Source: an uncultured Myxococcales bacterium | GTDB taxonomy: Bacteria; Myxococcota_A; Polyangia; Polyangiales; Polyangiaceae | Direction of reading: 5' to 3' | NCBI GenBank assembly: GCA_937998045.1 | Contig: CALKVG010000709.1 | Span: 1-8,254, forward strand | Length of the DNA stretch: 8,254 nucleotides | Program-made: the position numbers and the translations under genes | Part shown: positions 1 to 5,879 of the stretch, one piece after another | Numbering within the stretch: the stretch's first letter is position 1 | Layout: each line of letters starts with the position of its first letter | Notes under the pieces: generated by a model | Told to the model about the DNA's origin: nothing | Seen by the model: only the letters and a program-made list of their open reading frames with translations | Databases searched by the model: none

Positions 1-69
1 AGAAAGTGTATGAGCGAGCGCTGCGTCTGCGCGCCCCAGTAGTGATCGGCGGGTACCTCGATCGGGGCC

Positions 70-88
70 CATCGAGTCGCTCTCGATG
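70..88 (-). terminator. Possible hairpin downstream of the malic enzyme gene
   Basis: A perfect 7-bp stem, CATCGAG and CTCGATG, encloses a 5-base loop (77-81). It lies about 50 bp beyond the malic enzyme stop codon at 138. No run of T follows it in the direction of transcription, so it is at best a weak or Rho-assisted terminator. Positions 1-137 otherwise hold no gene that I can support. Confidence 0.2.
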
Positions 89-137
89 CGCGTGCCTCGC
101 GCGCCGGTGCCGATGGGGAGCATCGCGAGCGCCATGG

Positions 138-1728
138 CTACACCGGCGGGTACTCTGGCTTGCACAGCATGCCGCGCATCCAGGCCCCGACGTCCTTCGG
201 GCGCTCGACCTGCGCGAGGTTGCGATCGAATACGAGCTTCGCGACGCGCTCGTTCGCACCTCAATCTCGATCACGTTGCTCTGGGGCGGGAAGAGCATCC
301 CCCGCTCGCGCTGGTCCTCGGTGACCTGGTCGGCCGTGGCGCGCGCGGCCTCGATGAACATCTCGTCGGTGACACGCCTGGCTAGGACCACCGGCGGGAA
401 CTGCACGCCCGCGGCGTAGATTGCCTTGCCGTTCGACCACCGGTACGCCTCCTCGGGGGTGCACTCGGCGTGTTCGGTGGGGTTCGACAGCGCGAAGACT
501 ATAGGACGCTCGTTGATGCGCGCCATCGCCTCGATCACGTCCCGCGTGAAGGCCTTCGCCTTCGTGCTGACGCCGATGAGCGCCGTCGGCTTGATCCTCT
601 GGATCGCCTCGACGAAGTCGGGCGAGCGGGCGGAGCTACCGTGCGGGTAGCTCGGGAGCGCGTGCGGTCTATCGCCATCCAGTCGATGTGCGTAGCGCTG
701 CTGGTACGGGTTGAGATCTTTGCGCTCGATGAGGCCGTGGATGTCGAAGAGCCAGATCCGGTCGCGCGCTTCGCTCTCGCTCGGTCCCTCGAGCTGCATG
801 GCCGCCACGATCGTGTCGGCGATGCCGATGCCGGCCGATCCCGCGCCGAGGAAGAGGAGCGCTGATGTCGGAGCCTGCCCCCGGTCATACGCAACGCGCT
901 GTACAGGCCGGCCACCGTCACGCTGCCGGTGCCCTGAACGTCGTCGTTGTAACAGAGGACGCGGTCCTTGTACTTGGCGAGCAGGCGCAACGCCTCCGTG
1001 CCCTTCCGGTCCTCGAAGTGGATGCAGCAGCCGGGGAAGACCTCGTGCACGGCCTGCACGAACTCCTCGACGAAGGAGTCGAGCTCCTCGGTCGAGAGGC
1101 GAGGCTGGCGCAGGCCCAGGTAAAGCGGATCGTCGAGCAGCTCGTGGTTGTTGGTCCCGCAGTCGAGGAGGACGGGGAGCAGCGGGGCCGGCGGCACCGC
1201 TGCGCACGCGGTATAGAGCTGCAGCTTGCCGATCGGGATTCCCATTCCATTCGTGCCGAGGTCGCCGAGGCCGAGGATGCGCTCCCCGGTGCTCACGCAG
1301 AGGAATCGGACGTCGCGCTCGGGCCAGTTGCGGAGCACGTCCCGCAAATGCCCCTTGCGTTTTATCGATACGTAGAGGCCGCGCCGCGACGGTAGATGTG
1401 TCCGAACTTCAGGCACGCCTCGCCGACGGTCGGGCCGTAGACGATTGGGAGAAGGCGCGCCGGGTCGCTCATGAGCACGCGGTAGAAGAGCGTCTCGTTC
1501 CGATCGAGCAGACCGGTCAGGTAAATGTACCGCTCGATGTCGTTCGGCTTGTGACGAGGTGCTGCAGCGCCCGCGTTTGCTGGCGTCGATGTCCTCGACT
1601 CCCTCGGGGAGGAGGCCGACGAGCTTCTCCCGCTCCCGCTCCTCTCCGGAAAAGGTCGTGCCCCTGTTCAATCGAGAGTCGCTCAGCAGCGCGACGCCGG
1701 TGGGGTGGCGCTTTTCGTTTCGGTTCAC
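138..1728 (-). pseudogene. maeA: Malic enzyme, two-domain (MaeA/ME1-like) type, broken by frameshifts and a deletion
   Basis: Malic enzyme oxidatively decarboxylates malate to pyruvate with NAD(P)+ in the cytoplasm. The reading starts near a GTG at 1728 (VNRNEKRHPTGVALLSDSRLNRG) and must change frame near 1585, 1551, 1384, 860 and 258. Pieced together it shows GLLPEGVEDID, YGPTVGEAC, the malate-binding GERILGLGDLGTNGMGIP, GKLQLYTAC with the catalytic Lys, the metal-ligand Glu-Asp in HFEDR, YNDDVQGT, the Rossmann loop LGAGSAGIGIA, and FALSNPTEHAEC. It ends in CKPEYPPV and TAG at 138-140. Between QFPPVV and ARRVTDEMF (about 381-391) some 25-30 residues are missing in frame. This is where the family has PGQxNNxYIFPG, which includes a malate-binding Asn. 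The rest matches family length. The cofactor (NAD or NADP) cannot be read from sequence, so the symbol means the nearest E. coli type. The start codon is uncertain because no good ribosome site precedes it. Identity is very secure; whether it is a true pseudogene or partly sequence error is open. Confidence 0.9.
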
Positions 1729-1829
1729 GCGGGAGGAAGGATGCAAGCGCCGCACGCGTAATACGCCGCGCCGCGAGGACGGGTCGAGCTCCGACTGCCG
1801 GGCGCGCTCTTTGCTGGTCCGCTGGCGCC
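1729..1829. other. Divergent intergenic region, malic enzyme / GlsB-family gene 1
   Basis: This 101-bp gap must hold the promoters of both flanking genes. I see no convincing -35/-10 pair. On the plus strand a strong ribosome site (GGAGG, 1732-1736) stands 4 bases before an ATG at 1741. That ATG opens a six-codon frame, MQAPHA, ending in TAA at 1759-1761. It could be a leader peptide for the gene at 1830 or chance. Confidence 0.3.
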
Positions 1830-2129
1830 ATGCACCCATTGCACATTTTATGGATGCTCATCATTGGGCTCGTCGTCGGCGCGCTCGCAAAGCTCATCAT
1901 GCCGGGCAAGGATCCAGGCGGGCTTCTCGTGACGATCCTCCTCGGTCTGGCCGGGTCGTTTGTCGCCGGCTTCATTGGGCGCGCCGCCGGTTGGTACCGA
2001 ACCCCCGGCAGCGGACCCGGGATTATCGCATCGGTCGTGGGCGCGCTGATCCTGCTCGGCGCGTACCGGATCGCGATCGGCCGCGGCCTCGGCCGGCACG
2101 ACCGTCGCCTCGAAAGGCGCGCGCCCTGA
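1830..2129 (+). CDS. GlsB/YeaQ/YmgE-family small membrane protein (1)
   Basis: A 99-residue protein of the family annotated as GlsB/YeaQ/YmgE stress-response or transglycosylase-associated membrane proteins. The biochemical role of the family is not established. Three hydrophobic helices are visible at about residues 5-23 (ILWMLIIGLVVGALAKLIM), 31-50 (Gly-rich) and 64-84. The family signature is clear: GALAKLIMPGKDPGG after helix 1, then an LLG.AG...GFIGR stretch. The tail after residue 84 is short and Arg-rich (GRHDRRLERRAP), probably cytoplasmic. I chose the ATG at 1830 because MHPLHILWMLIIGL matches the usual family start; upstream sequence in the same frame is antisense to the malic enzyme. 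No strong ribosome site is seen. The gene is divergent from the malic enzyme and converges on the Cys-rich lipoprotein. It is intact and close to the usual length of 80-100 residues. A paralogue lies at 5182. Confidence 0.88.
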   Translation: MHPLHILWMLIIGLVVGALAKLIMPGKDPGGLLVTILLGLAGSFVAGFIGRAAGWYRTPGSGPGIIASVVGALILLGAYRIAIGRGLGRHDRRLERRAP

Positions 2130-2131
2130 TA

Positions 2132-2168
2132 GAACGCGCCCTCTGGTAGAGGTCCCTTCAGCGCGTTC
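2132..2168. terminator. Nested inverted repeat between convergent genes, probable bidirectional terminator
   Basis: An outer perfect 8-bp stem, GAACGCGC (2132-2139) and GCGCGTTC (2161-2168), encloses an inner perfect 5-bp hairpin, CCTCT-ggt-AGAGG (2140-2152), and a short unpaired stretch. It begins 3 bases after the stop of the GlsB-family gene and lies about 46 bases beyond the stop of the opposing lipoprotein gene. That position suits a two-way terminator. It has no T-run on either side, so intrinsic termination would be atypical. Confidence 0.45.
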
Positions 2169-2214
2169 GAGGCGCGATATCGCCATACTCCGCGGGCGGA
2201 TGGGAACCCAACCC

Positions 2215-2658
2215 TCAGCGCTCGCAGCAGAAGGCTCCGTCCGGACCCGCGTCCAGATAGCGCGGCTGGCCGCTGCCGCAGTTGTCTACCGGGGTGCCGA
2301 TCGACCATCCCGCTCCGCACATCGCGATACCGTTCCCGCAAAAGGGCGCCGATGCCGAACCATCGGGCCGCTCGATCTCCGTCACGTAGCAGCCAGACGG
2401 GCAGTCGTTCGCGGGGGAGCACAAGCATCCGGCGTGACAGACACTGGGGTCATGGACTCGGGCGGCGCCCAGCTCGTCGGCTGCCGCTATACCTGGGTAT
2501 CCGACGCTAGCGTCAACGGCGGCTGATGGCTGGGACGTGGCACCGTCGCGCGCCGGGCCCGCGTCGACCGCGCCGACGGGACCCTCCATGAGGTCTGGGC
2601 GGCTTCCGCAGGCCAGAATCCGCGAACCGACGAGAAGGGAGACCGCGAGCAGGCGCAT
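2215..2658 (-). CDS. Cys-rich lipoprotein, function unknown
   Basis: A 147-residue predicted lipoprotein. The N-terminus MRLLAVSLLVGSRILACGS is a short signal with a Cys at residue 17 preceded by I-L-A. The lipobox is near-canonical; the Arg at 13 inside the hydrophobic stretch is unusual. Residues 20-70 are a Gly/Ala/Asp/Pro-rich linker. Residues 74-145 hold ten cysteines (74, 78, 80, 86, 90, 107, 114, 127, 144, 145), starting with CHAGCLCSPANDCPSGC and ending in CCER, so five disulfides are possible. This looks like an extracytoplasmic disulfide-rich domain. Similar linker-plus-Cys-cluster lipoproteins are common in Polyangia, mostly without assigned function, and I do not recognise a named family. 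The ATG at 2658 is chosen because it begins the signal peptide; no ribosome site is evident and the frame stays open upstream. It lies 99 bp downstream of the propeller gene on the same strand. Confidence 0.72.
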   Translation of the reverse strand: MRLLAVSLLVGSRILACGSRPDLMEGPVGAVDAGPARDGATSQPSAAVDASVGYPGIAAADELGAARVHDPSVCHAGCLCSPANDCPSGCYVTEIERPDGSASAPFCGNGIAMCGAGWSIGTPVDNCGSGQPRYLDAGPDGAFCCER

Positions 2659-2739
2659 GAGCGGGTAACACGCCGCATGCCGGCCGATCCTCCGCGGTAC
2701 TGAAGCGGAGCGGAAGCGCGACCGGCACCGGCCGACCCT

Positions 2740-2754
2740 GCGCGCAGTGCGCGC
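2740..2754 (-). terminator. GC hairpin just after the propeller gene
   Basis: GCGCGC-agt-GCGCGC forms a perfect 6-bp stem with a 3-base loop, starting 3 bases beyond the propeller stop codon (2758-2760). Its place suits a terminator or an mRNA 3' end. Short GC stems are common by chance in this base composition and no T-run follows. Confidence 0.28.
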
Positions 2755-2757
2755 CCC

Positions 2758-3845
2758 TCACTCAGTCCAGATGTTTCCGAAACAACAGGCCCCTCCTCCT
2801 GGCGGACCGCTGGAGACGGCGACGAGGTGGGTGCCGTTCGCGTCGGATGCCAGCGCAACCCACTCTTGGCCGGATGCGGCGCTGCCCCCCGTTTCGTCGG
2901 TCCATGTCAGCCCGGAGTTCGCGCTCGTCCAGATGTCACTCGTCTTACCCTGCGCGGACGCCGCGACGATGTGGGTGCCCTTCGCGTCGGATGCCGCCGC
3001 AACCCATAGGTGGCCGGACGCGGCAGTCCCCCGGGTGCGGTTGTTCCAGGTTCTACCCGAGTCGCGGAGATCCAGATGTCTCCCCCATAGAGGACCCCAC
3101 CTCGTGTCAGAGATTGCTGGCAGAGCGCAACGAGATGGGTTCCAGTCGAGTCGGACGCTACGCCCTGCCAATCCTGCCCGGAAGCCGCGGTCCCTCTGGT
3201 TTGATTGGTCCACGTCGCGCCCGAGTCCGCGGATGTCCATATGTCGCTATACGCGGTGATGGCGACCAGGTGCGTTCCGGTCGAGTCTGCGGCCATGTCG
3301 ACCCAGTTTTGCGCCGCAGCGGGGGTGCCCGCTGTCGCGTCGGTCCAGGTCGCGCCCGAGTCCGTGGAAGTCCAGATATCCCTGGCCGCGACGAAGAGGT
3401 GCGCTCCGGTGGAGTCCGAGGCCACGGTGGGGCCCAGCACGAACCCGGCGGTGGAGGCCATCGTTTTCCGTTTGTTCCAGGTCGCACCCGCGTCCGCAGA
3501 TGTCCAAACATCTCCGCCGGGGCTGGCCCCCGCCGCGCCGATCGCGGCGACGAGGTGGGTTCCGTTCGAGTCAGACGCGACGGACTTCCAGCCTTGGCCG
3601 GACGCTCGGGTGCCCTTGGTCCGATTGGTCCATGTCGCGCCCGCATCCGCGGAGGTCCAGATGTCCCCGCCCGCGTTAACGCCGTTCAAGCCGGCGACGG
3701 CGACAAGGTGGATTCCGGTCGAGTCCGAGGCCACGTCAGTCCAAGGAAGATTCGCAGCGGCGGTTGTCGTCGTTCGATCGATCCATGGGCCGACGCCGCT
3801 GCCGGTGCCGTGGTCCGCGGCGGCGATCGCTCTGTGCCAAGCCAT
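2758..3845 (-). CDS. Asp-box (BNR) seven-repeat beta-propeller protein, one frameshift
   Basis: Reads as about 362 residues once one lost base near 3063 is restored. It consists of seven tandem units of 44-52 residues on the pattern W-T-x-x-T...W..VASDS.GTHLVA....GDIWTS.DSGAT. S-x-D-x-G-x-T-W is the Asp-box of sialidase/Ycf48/sortilin-type propellers, and seven units would close a seven-bladed propeller. The first unit starts at WIDRTTTT and the last ends in GNIWTE at the stop (TGA, 2758-2760). No sialidase catalytic residues can be recognised, so it is probably a binding or scaffold protein. The ATG at 3845 follows an in-frame stop at 3858-3860. No signal peptide is visible, which is odd for this fold in bacteria, so the true N-terminus may lie behind another shift. 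At the break the plus strand reads GAGTCGCGGA where the other units read GAGTCCGCGGA, pointing to one missing C. The gene lies downstream of the phosphatase on the same strand. Confidence 0.78.
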
Positions 3846-4088
3846 CTCCCGCGCTCGCTATTTCCGCGTGTTGTGCGTCGCGCGTACGCCATACTGTGCC
3901 AGCTCGCGTCCGACAGATCCCGCCCACTTGATCCCTGAGCCCAATCGGCGAAGCCGCCGAAGACCGCGGTGCGCGGTGGCATGCGGGTAGAAGCGGAGGC
4001 TGCCGAGCGTATGAGGTCATTCTCGCGGGCGGTGAGAGCTGTGCGGGGGCTCGAACTCTTGAAGGATCTGCAGCGTATCGACGATCCG
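3846..4088. other. Intergenic region between phosphatase and propeller genes
   Basis: This 243-bp gap holds no gene I can support on the minus strand. It contains a small hairpin, ACCGCG-gtg-CGCGGT (3963-3977), which could end the phosphatase transcript. On the plus strand there is a 43-codon open frame (3981-4112) described separately. If the propeller protein has a signal peptide behind a frameshift it would be encoded here, but none of the frames shows one clearly. Confidence 0.3.
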
Positions 4089-4112
4089 CTAGCCGGCGAC
4101 AAGGGGCGGTAG
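3981..4112 (+). CDS. Doubtful 43-residue ORF antisense to the phosphatase 3' end
   Basis: The ATG at 3981 opens a frame reading MRVEAEAAERMRSF...LELLKDLQRIDD...GDKGR, ending in TAG at 4110-4112. The composition looks protein-like (charged, amphipathic, possibly one helix), but third-position GC (about 70% by my count) is lower than I would expect for genes in DNA this GC-rich. No ribosome site is clear. It overlaps the phosphatase C-terminal codons by 24 bases on the opposite strand. I do not recognise it, and chance is the likelier explanation. Confidence 0.15.
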   Translation: MRVEAEAAERMRSFSRAVRAVRGLELLKDLQRIDDPLAGDKGR

Positions 4113-4901
4113 GTCCCCGCTCACGCCGGCGACGATGACGGTGATGTTGTCCTCCCCTCCGCGCGCCTTCGCGGTCTCGACCATCCTGACGCAGGCTGCG
4201 TCGAGGCGGGGCGAGGCGAGGACGATCGACCGCAGCTCGTCGGGCCCCACCTTGTTCGAGAGCCCGTCGGAGCAAAGGATGAAGCAGTCGCGGAGTCGCA
4301 AGTCGATCCGTCCCAGCGCGACGGTCACTTTGGGGGCGAGCCCCATCGCCTGGAGGATCACGTTCTTGAAGTCCGACTGCTGCGCCTCCTCCGGACTGAG
4401 TGCGCCCGCGTCCATCAGCAGCTGCACGTAGCTCTGGTCCCGTGTGACTTGTTCGATCACGCCGCCGCGCAGGAGGTACGCTCGCGAATCGCCGACCTCG
4501 GCGACGTGCGCCGTGGCGCCGTGGACGAACAGAGCGGTCAGCGTCGCTCCCATGTTCTCCCGCCCTGGATAGTGCGCAGCCTCCCAGACCTCACGGTTGG
4601 CTCGCTTCGTGGCTTCCTCCATGAGGGCATCGATCCCGTCGGGGCCGGAGGGGGCCTGGCGCAGCATCGAGCGTCGCAAGGACTCGACGACGAGCGCGCT
4701 CGCCACCTCGCCTGCCTTGTGGCCGCCGATTCCGTCCGAAACGGCCAGGAGGACGCCCTGCCTGCCGATCTCGAAGCGAGCGATGCGCTGCTCTTGCAGC
4801 ACGCTTCCTCCGGTGAGGTCGGCGATGACGAAGGCGTCCTCGTTCACGGTCCGAACCAGGCCGATATCGGTCTGACCGTATACGGTGATGTTCACGGTCA
4901 T
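4089..4901 (-). CDS. PP2C-family Ser/Thr protein phosphatase (PrpC/Stp/PstP type)
   Basis: An intact 270-residue single-domain PP2C phosphatase, a cytoplasmic metal-dependent enzyme that removes phosphate from Ser/Thr. It typically opposes Hanks-type kinases. All family motifs are present in order: R17-x-x-N-E-D22 near the N-terminus, SDGIGGH at 55-61, MGATLTAL at 117-124, VAEVGDSRAYLLR at 133-145, CSDGLSNKV at 210-218 and GGEDNITVIV at 248-257. The expected metal-binding aspartates (22, 56, 138, 212, 251) are all kept, so it should be active. I chose the ATG at 4901 because MTVNITVYGQTDIGLVRTVNEDA is the usual family start. An in-frame ATG at 5075 would add 58 residues of basic, low-complexity sequence with no homology. 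No transmembrane or sensory domain is attached. No kinase gene lies in the window, so its partner is elsewhere. The stop is TAG at 4089-4091. The upstream 280 bp are shared with a divergent gene. Confidence 0.95.
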   Translation of the reverse strand: MTVNITVYGQTDIGLVRTVNEDAFVIADLTGGSVLQEQRIARFEIGRQGVLLAVSDGIGGHKAGEVASALVVESLRRSMLRQAPSGPDGIDALMEEATKRANREVWEAAHYPGRENMGATLTALFVHGATAHVAEVGDSRAYLLRGGVIEQVTRDQSYVQLLMDAGALSPEEAQQSDFKNVILQAMGLAPKVTVALGRIDLRLRDCFILCSDGLSNKVGPDELRSIVLASPRLDAACVRMVETAKARGGEDNITVIVAGVSGDLPPLVAG

Positions 4902-5181
4902 TTGACCCAATGGCTTCGCAACGCATGTGCCAGCCGGGTCTTTGCGGCGCGTCGAACCGCGATTGTTCGAGGAATTTCCGGGACGTCCCGTCGATCCGCG
5001 ATCGGCGTGCGAGCCTCCCCGGTGCTCAGCCGTTGCGACCATCCCCGAGACAAGACGCTCGCGGCATATTGGCACGACGTGTGGCGATCAGGCCGCCATT
5101 GCGCCTGCGCCCTCGTTCCAATCGGCGAAGATCCGCGATGCTCCTTGTTCAGGCACGGTGGCTGCCTTGACCCTTGCGTCG
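4902..5181. other. Divergent intergenic region, phosphatase / GlsB-family gene 2
   Basis: This 280-bp region without a supportable gene lies between two divergent starts, so it must carry both promoters. It contains a perfect 12-bp palindrome, CGGGACGTCCCG (4979-4990), a possible operator half-way along, and a TGGCACG element at 5070-5076 noted separately. Open frames through it are Arg/Pro-rich and look non-coding. Confidence 0.4.
5070..5085 (+). promoter_or_regulatory. Weak sigma-54-like element upstream of GlsB-family gene 2
   Basis: TGGCACG matches the -24 box of the sigma-54 consensus (TGGCACG-N4-TTGC) exactly. At the -12 position the sequence reads GTGG instead of TTGC, so the -12 box is poor. 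It lies about 110 bp upstream of the ATG at 5182. Sigma-54 is widely used in Myxococcota, but one half-site is weak evidence. Confidence 0.15.
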
Positions 5182-5472
5182 ATGAGTTTACTCGAGCTGG
5201 CAATCTATCTGGTGATCGCCGGTATCTGCGGGGCGATCGCTCGCGCGTTCGGGGGCGGCACGGCAGGCGGCTTCCTCATGTCCATTCTCCTTGGCTTCGT
5301 CGGAGCCGTCGTGGGGATGACGCTCGCCCGGGCCTTCCACCTGCCCACCTTCGTATCGGTGGCGATCGGGGGGCATTCGTTCCCAATCGTGTGGTCGATC
5401 GTCGGCGGGTTCCTTCTCGTGGCCGGCGCGCACGCGCTCATGCGGCGACCGAGGCACAGGGCCTGGCGGTGA
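5182..5472 (+). CDS. GlsB/YeaQ/YmgE-family small membrane protein (2)
   Basis: A 96-residue membrane protein of the same family as the product at 1830, but only loosely similar to it. Three hydrophobic segments are visible: residues 3-22 (LLELAIYLVIAGICGAIARA), 30-52 (Gly-rich, GGFLMSILLGFVGAVVGMTLA) and 67-86. The G-G-x-x-x-S-I-L-L-G-F-V-G-A core in helix 2 is the family signature. The segment between helices 2 and 3 (HLPTFVSVAIGGHSFP) is longer than in paralogue 1 and lacks the PGKDPGG loop. The tail RRPRHRAWR is basic. The start at ATG 5182 (MSLLELAIYL) matches the family; an ATG at 4927 would add 85 Arg/Pro-rich residues with no homology. The role is unknown beyond frequent association with envelope stress. 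The GIY-YIG gene follows on the same strand after 89 bp and may share its transcript. Confidence 0.82.
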   Translation: MSLLELAIYLVIAGICGAIARAFGGGTAGGFLMSILLGFVGAVVGMTLARAFHLPTFVSVAIGGHSFPIVWSIVGGFLLVAGAHALMRRPRHRAWR

Positions 5473-5561
5473 CTCGGGTCCCGGAGGTCGACTTCTGGCC
5501 ATTGACGACTGCCCGGCTCTCCCGCGCGCTCGTCGGCGAGCTGAGGTAGGCTCGCGTATCG

Positions 5562-5840
5562 GTGAGCGTCTGGTACGTCTACATCGCGGAGTGCTCCGAC
5601 CGCACACTCTACGTAGGGATCGCGCGCAATGTCGCCGCGCGAATCGCGGCGCACGACGCCGGACGAGGTGCCCGATATACGCGAGGCCGCGGGCCGCTCC
5701 GGGTACTCGCGACTCGACGGTGCGCGACGCAGACGCGTGCGTTGCAGCTGGAGTACGCGATCAAAGGGCTCCCGCGCGAAAAGAAGCTGGCGCTCACCGT
5801 CTCGCGAGCGAGGCTCGCCCGCTTCGCGCGGGCTCGGTAG
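5562..5840 (+). CDS. GIY-YIG domain protein (YhbQ/UPF0213-like)
   Basis: A 92-residue single-domain GIY-YIG protein, about the usual length for the YhbQ/UPF0213 group. The motif halves are YVY at residues 5-7 and YVG at 17-19. Arg27, His31, the GARYTRGRGP stretch (36-45) and a Glu at 64 inside LQLEYAIKGL follow in the expected order, then EKKLAL. These are the residues expected for nuclease activity (Tyr, Arg, Glu). Members of the group are small DNA-acting or putative nucleases of unclear cellular role; this one could act in DNA repair, but that is inference. The start is GTG at 5562, just ahead of the WYVYI strand, with AGG (5548-5550) 11 bases upstream as a weak ribosome site. The stop is TAG at 5838-5840. 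The gene converges on the transporter remnant, with 39 bp between them. Confidence 0.88.
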   Translation: MSVWYVYIAECSDRTLYVGIARNVAARIAAHDAGRGARYTRGRGPLRVLATRRCATQTRALQLEYAIKGLPREKKLALTVSRARLARFARAR

Positions 5841-5879
5841 CGCCCGGGCCAGTCGGGATGGGTTGCGTCCACCACGACG

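Noticed and set aside
711..1829. Long plus-strand open frame leading into the GlsB-family gene
   Set aside because: It is antisense to conserved malic enzyme blocks and is Arg/Ala/Pro-rich; only the part from ATG 1830 has homology.
2758..3830. Regular DNA repeats suggesting a CRISPR or tandem satellite
   Set aside because: The roughly 150-bp period is coding, degenerate and keeps the Asp-box protein motif; there are no short identical repeats with unique spacers.
2847..3990. Long plus-strand open frames opposite the propeller gene
   Set aside because: They mirror the regular repeats on the minus strand; their own repeats (for example VAPES, PVESEA) are reverse-complement shadows of Asp-box codons.
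4902..5075. Longer N-terminus of the phosphatase from ATG 5075
   Set aside because: The added residues are basic, low complexity and unlike PP2C starts, whereas MTVNITVYGQTD is typical.
3941..5130. A 13-base sequence, CCAATCGGCGAAG, present near 3941 and 5119
   Set aside because: One such repeat is expected by chance in 8 kb of GC-rich DNA, and there is no extended match around it.
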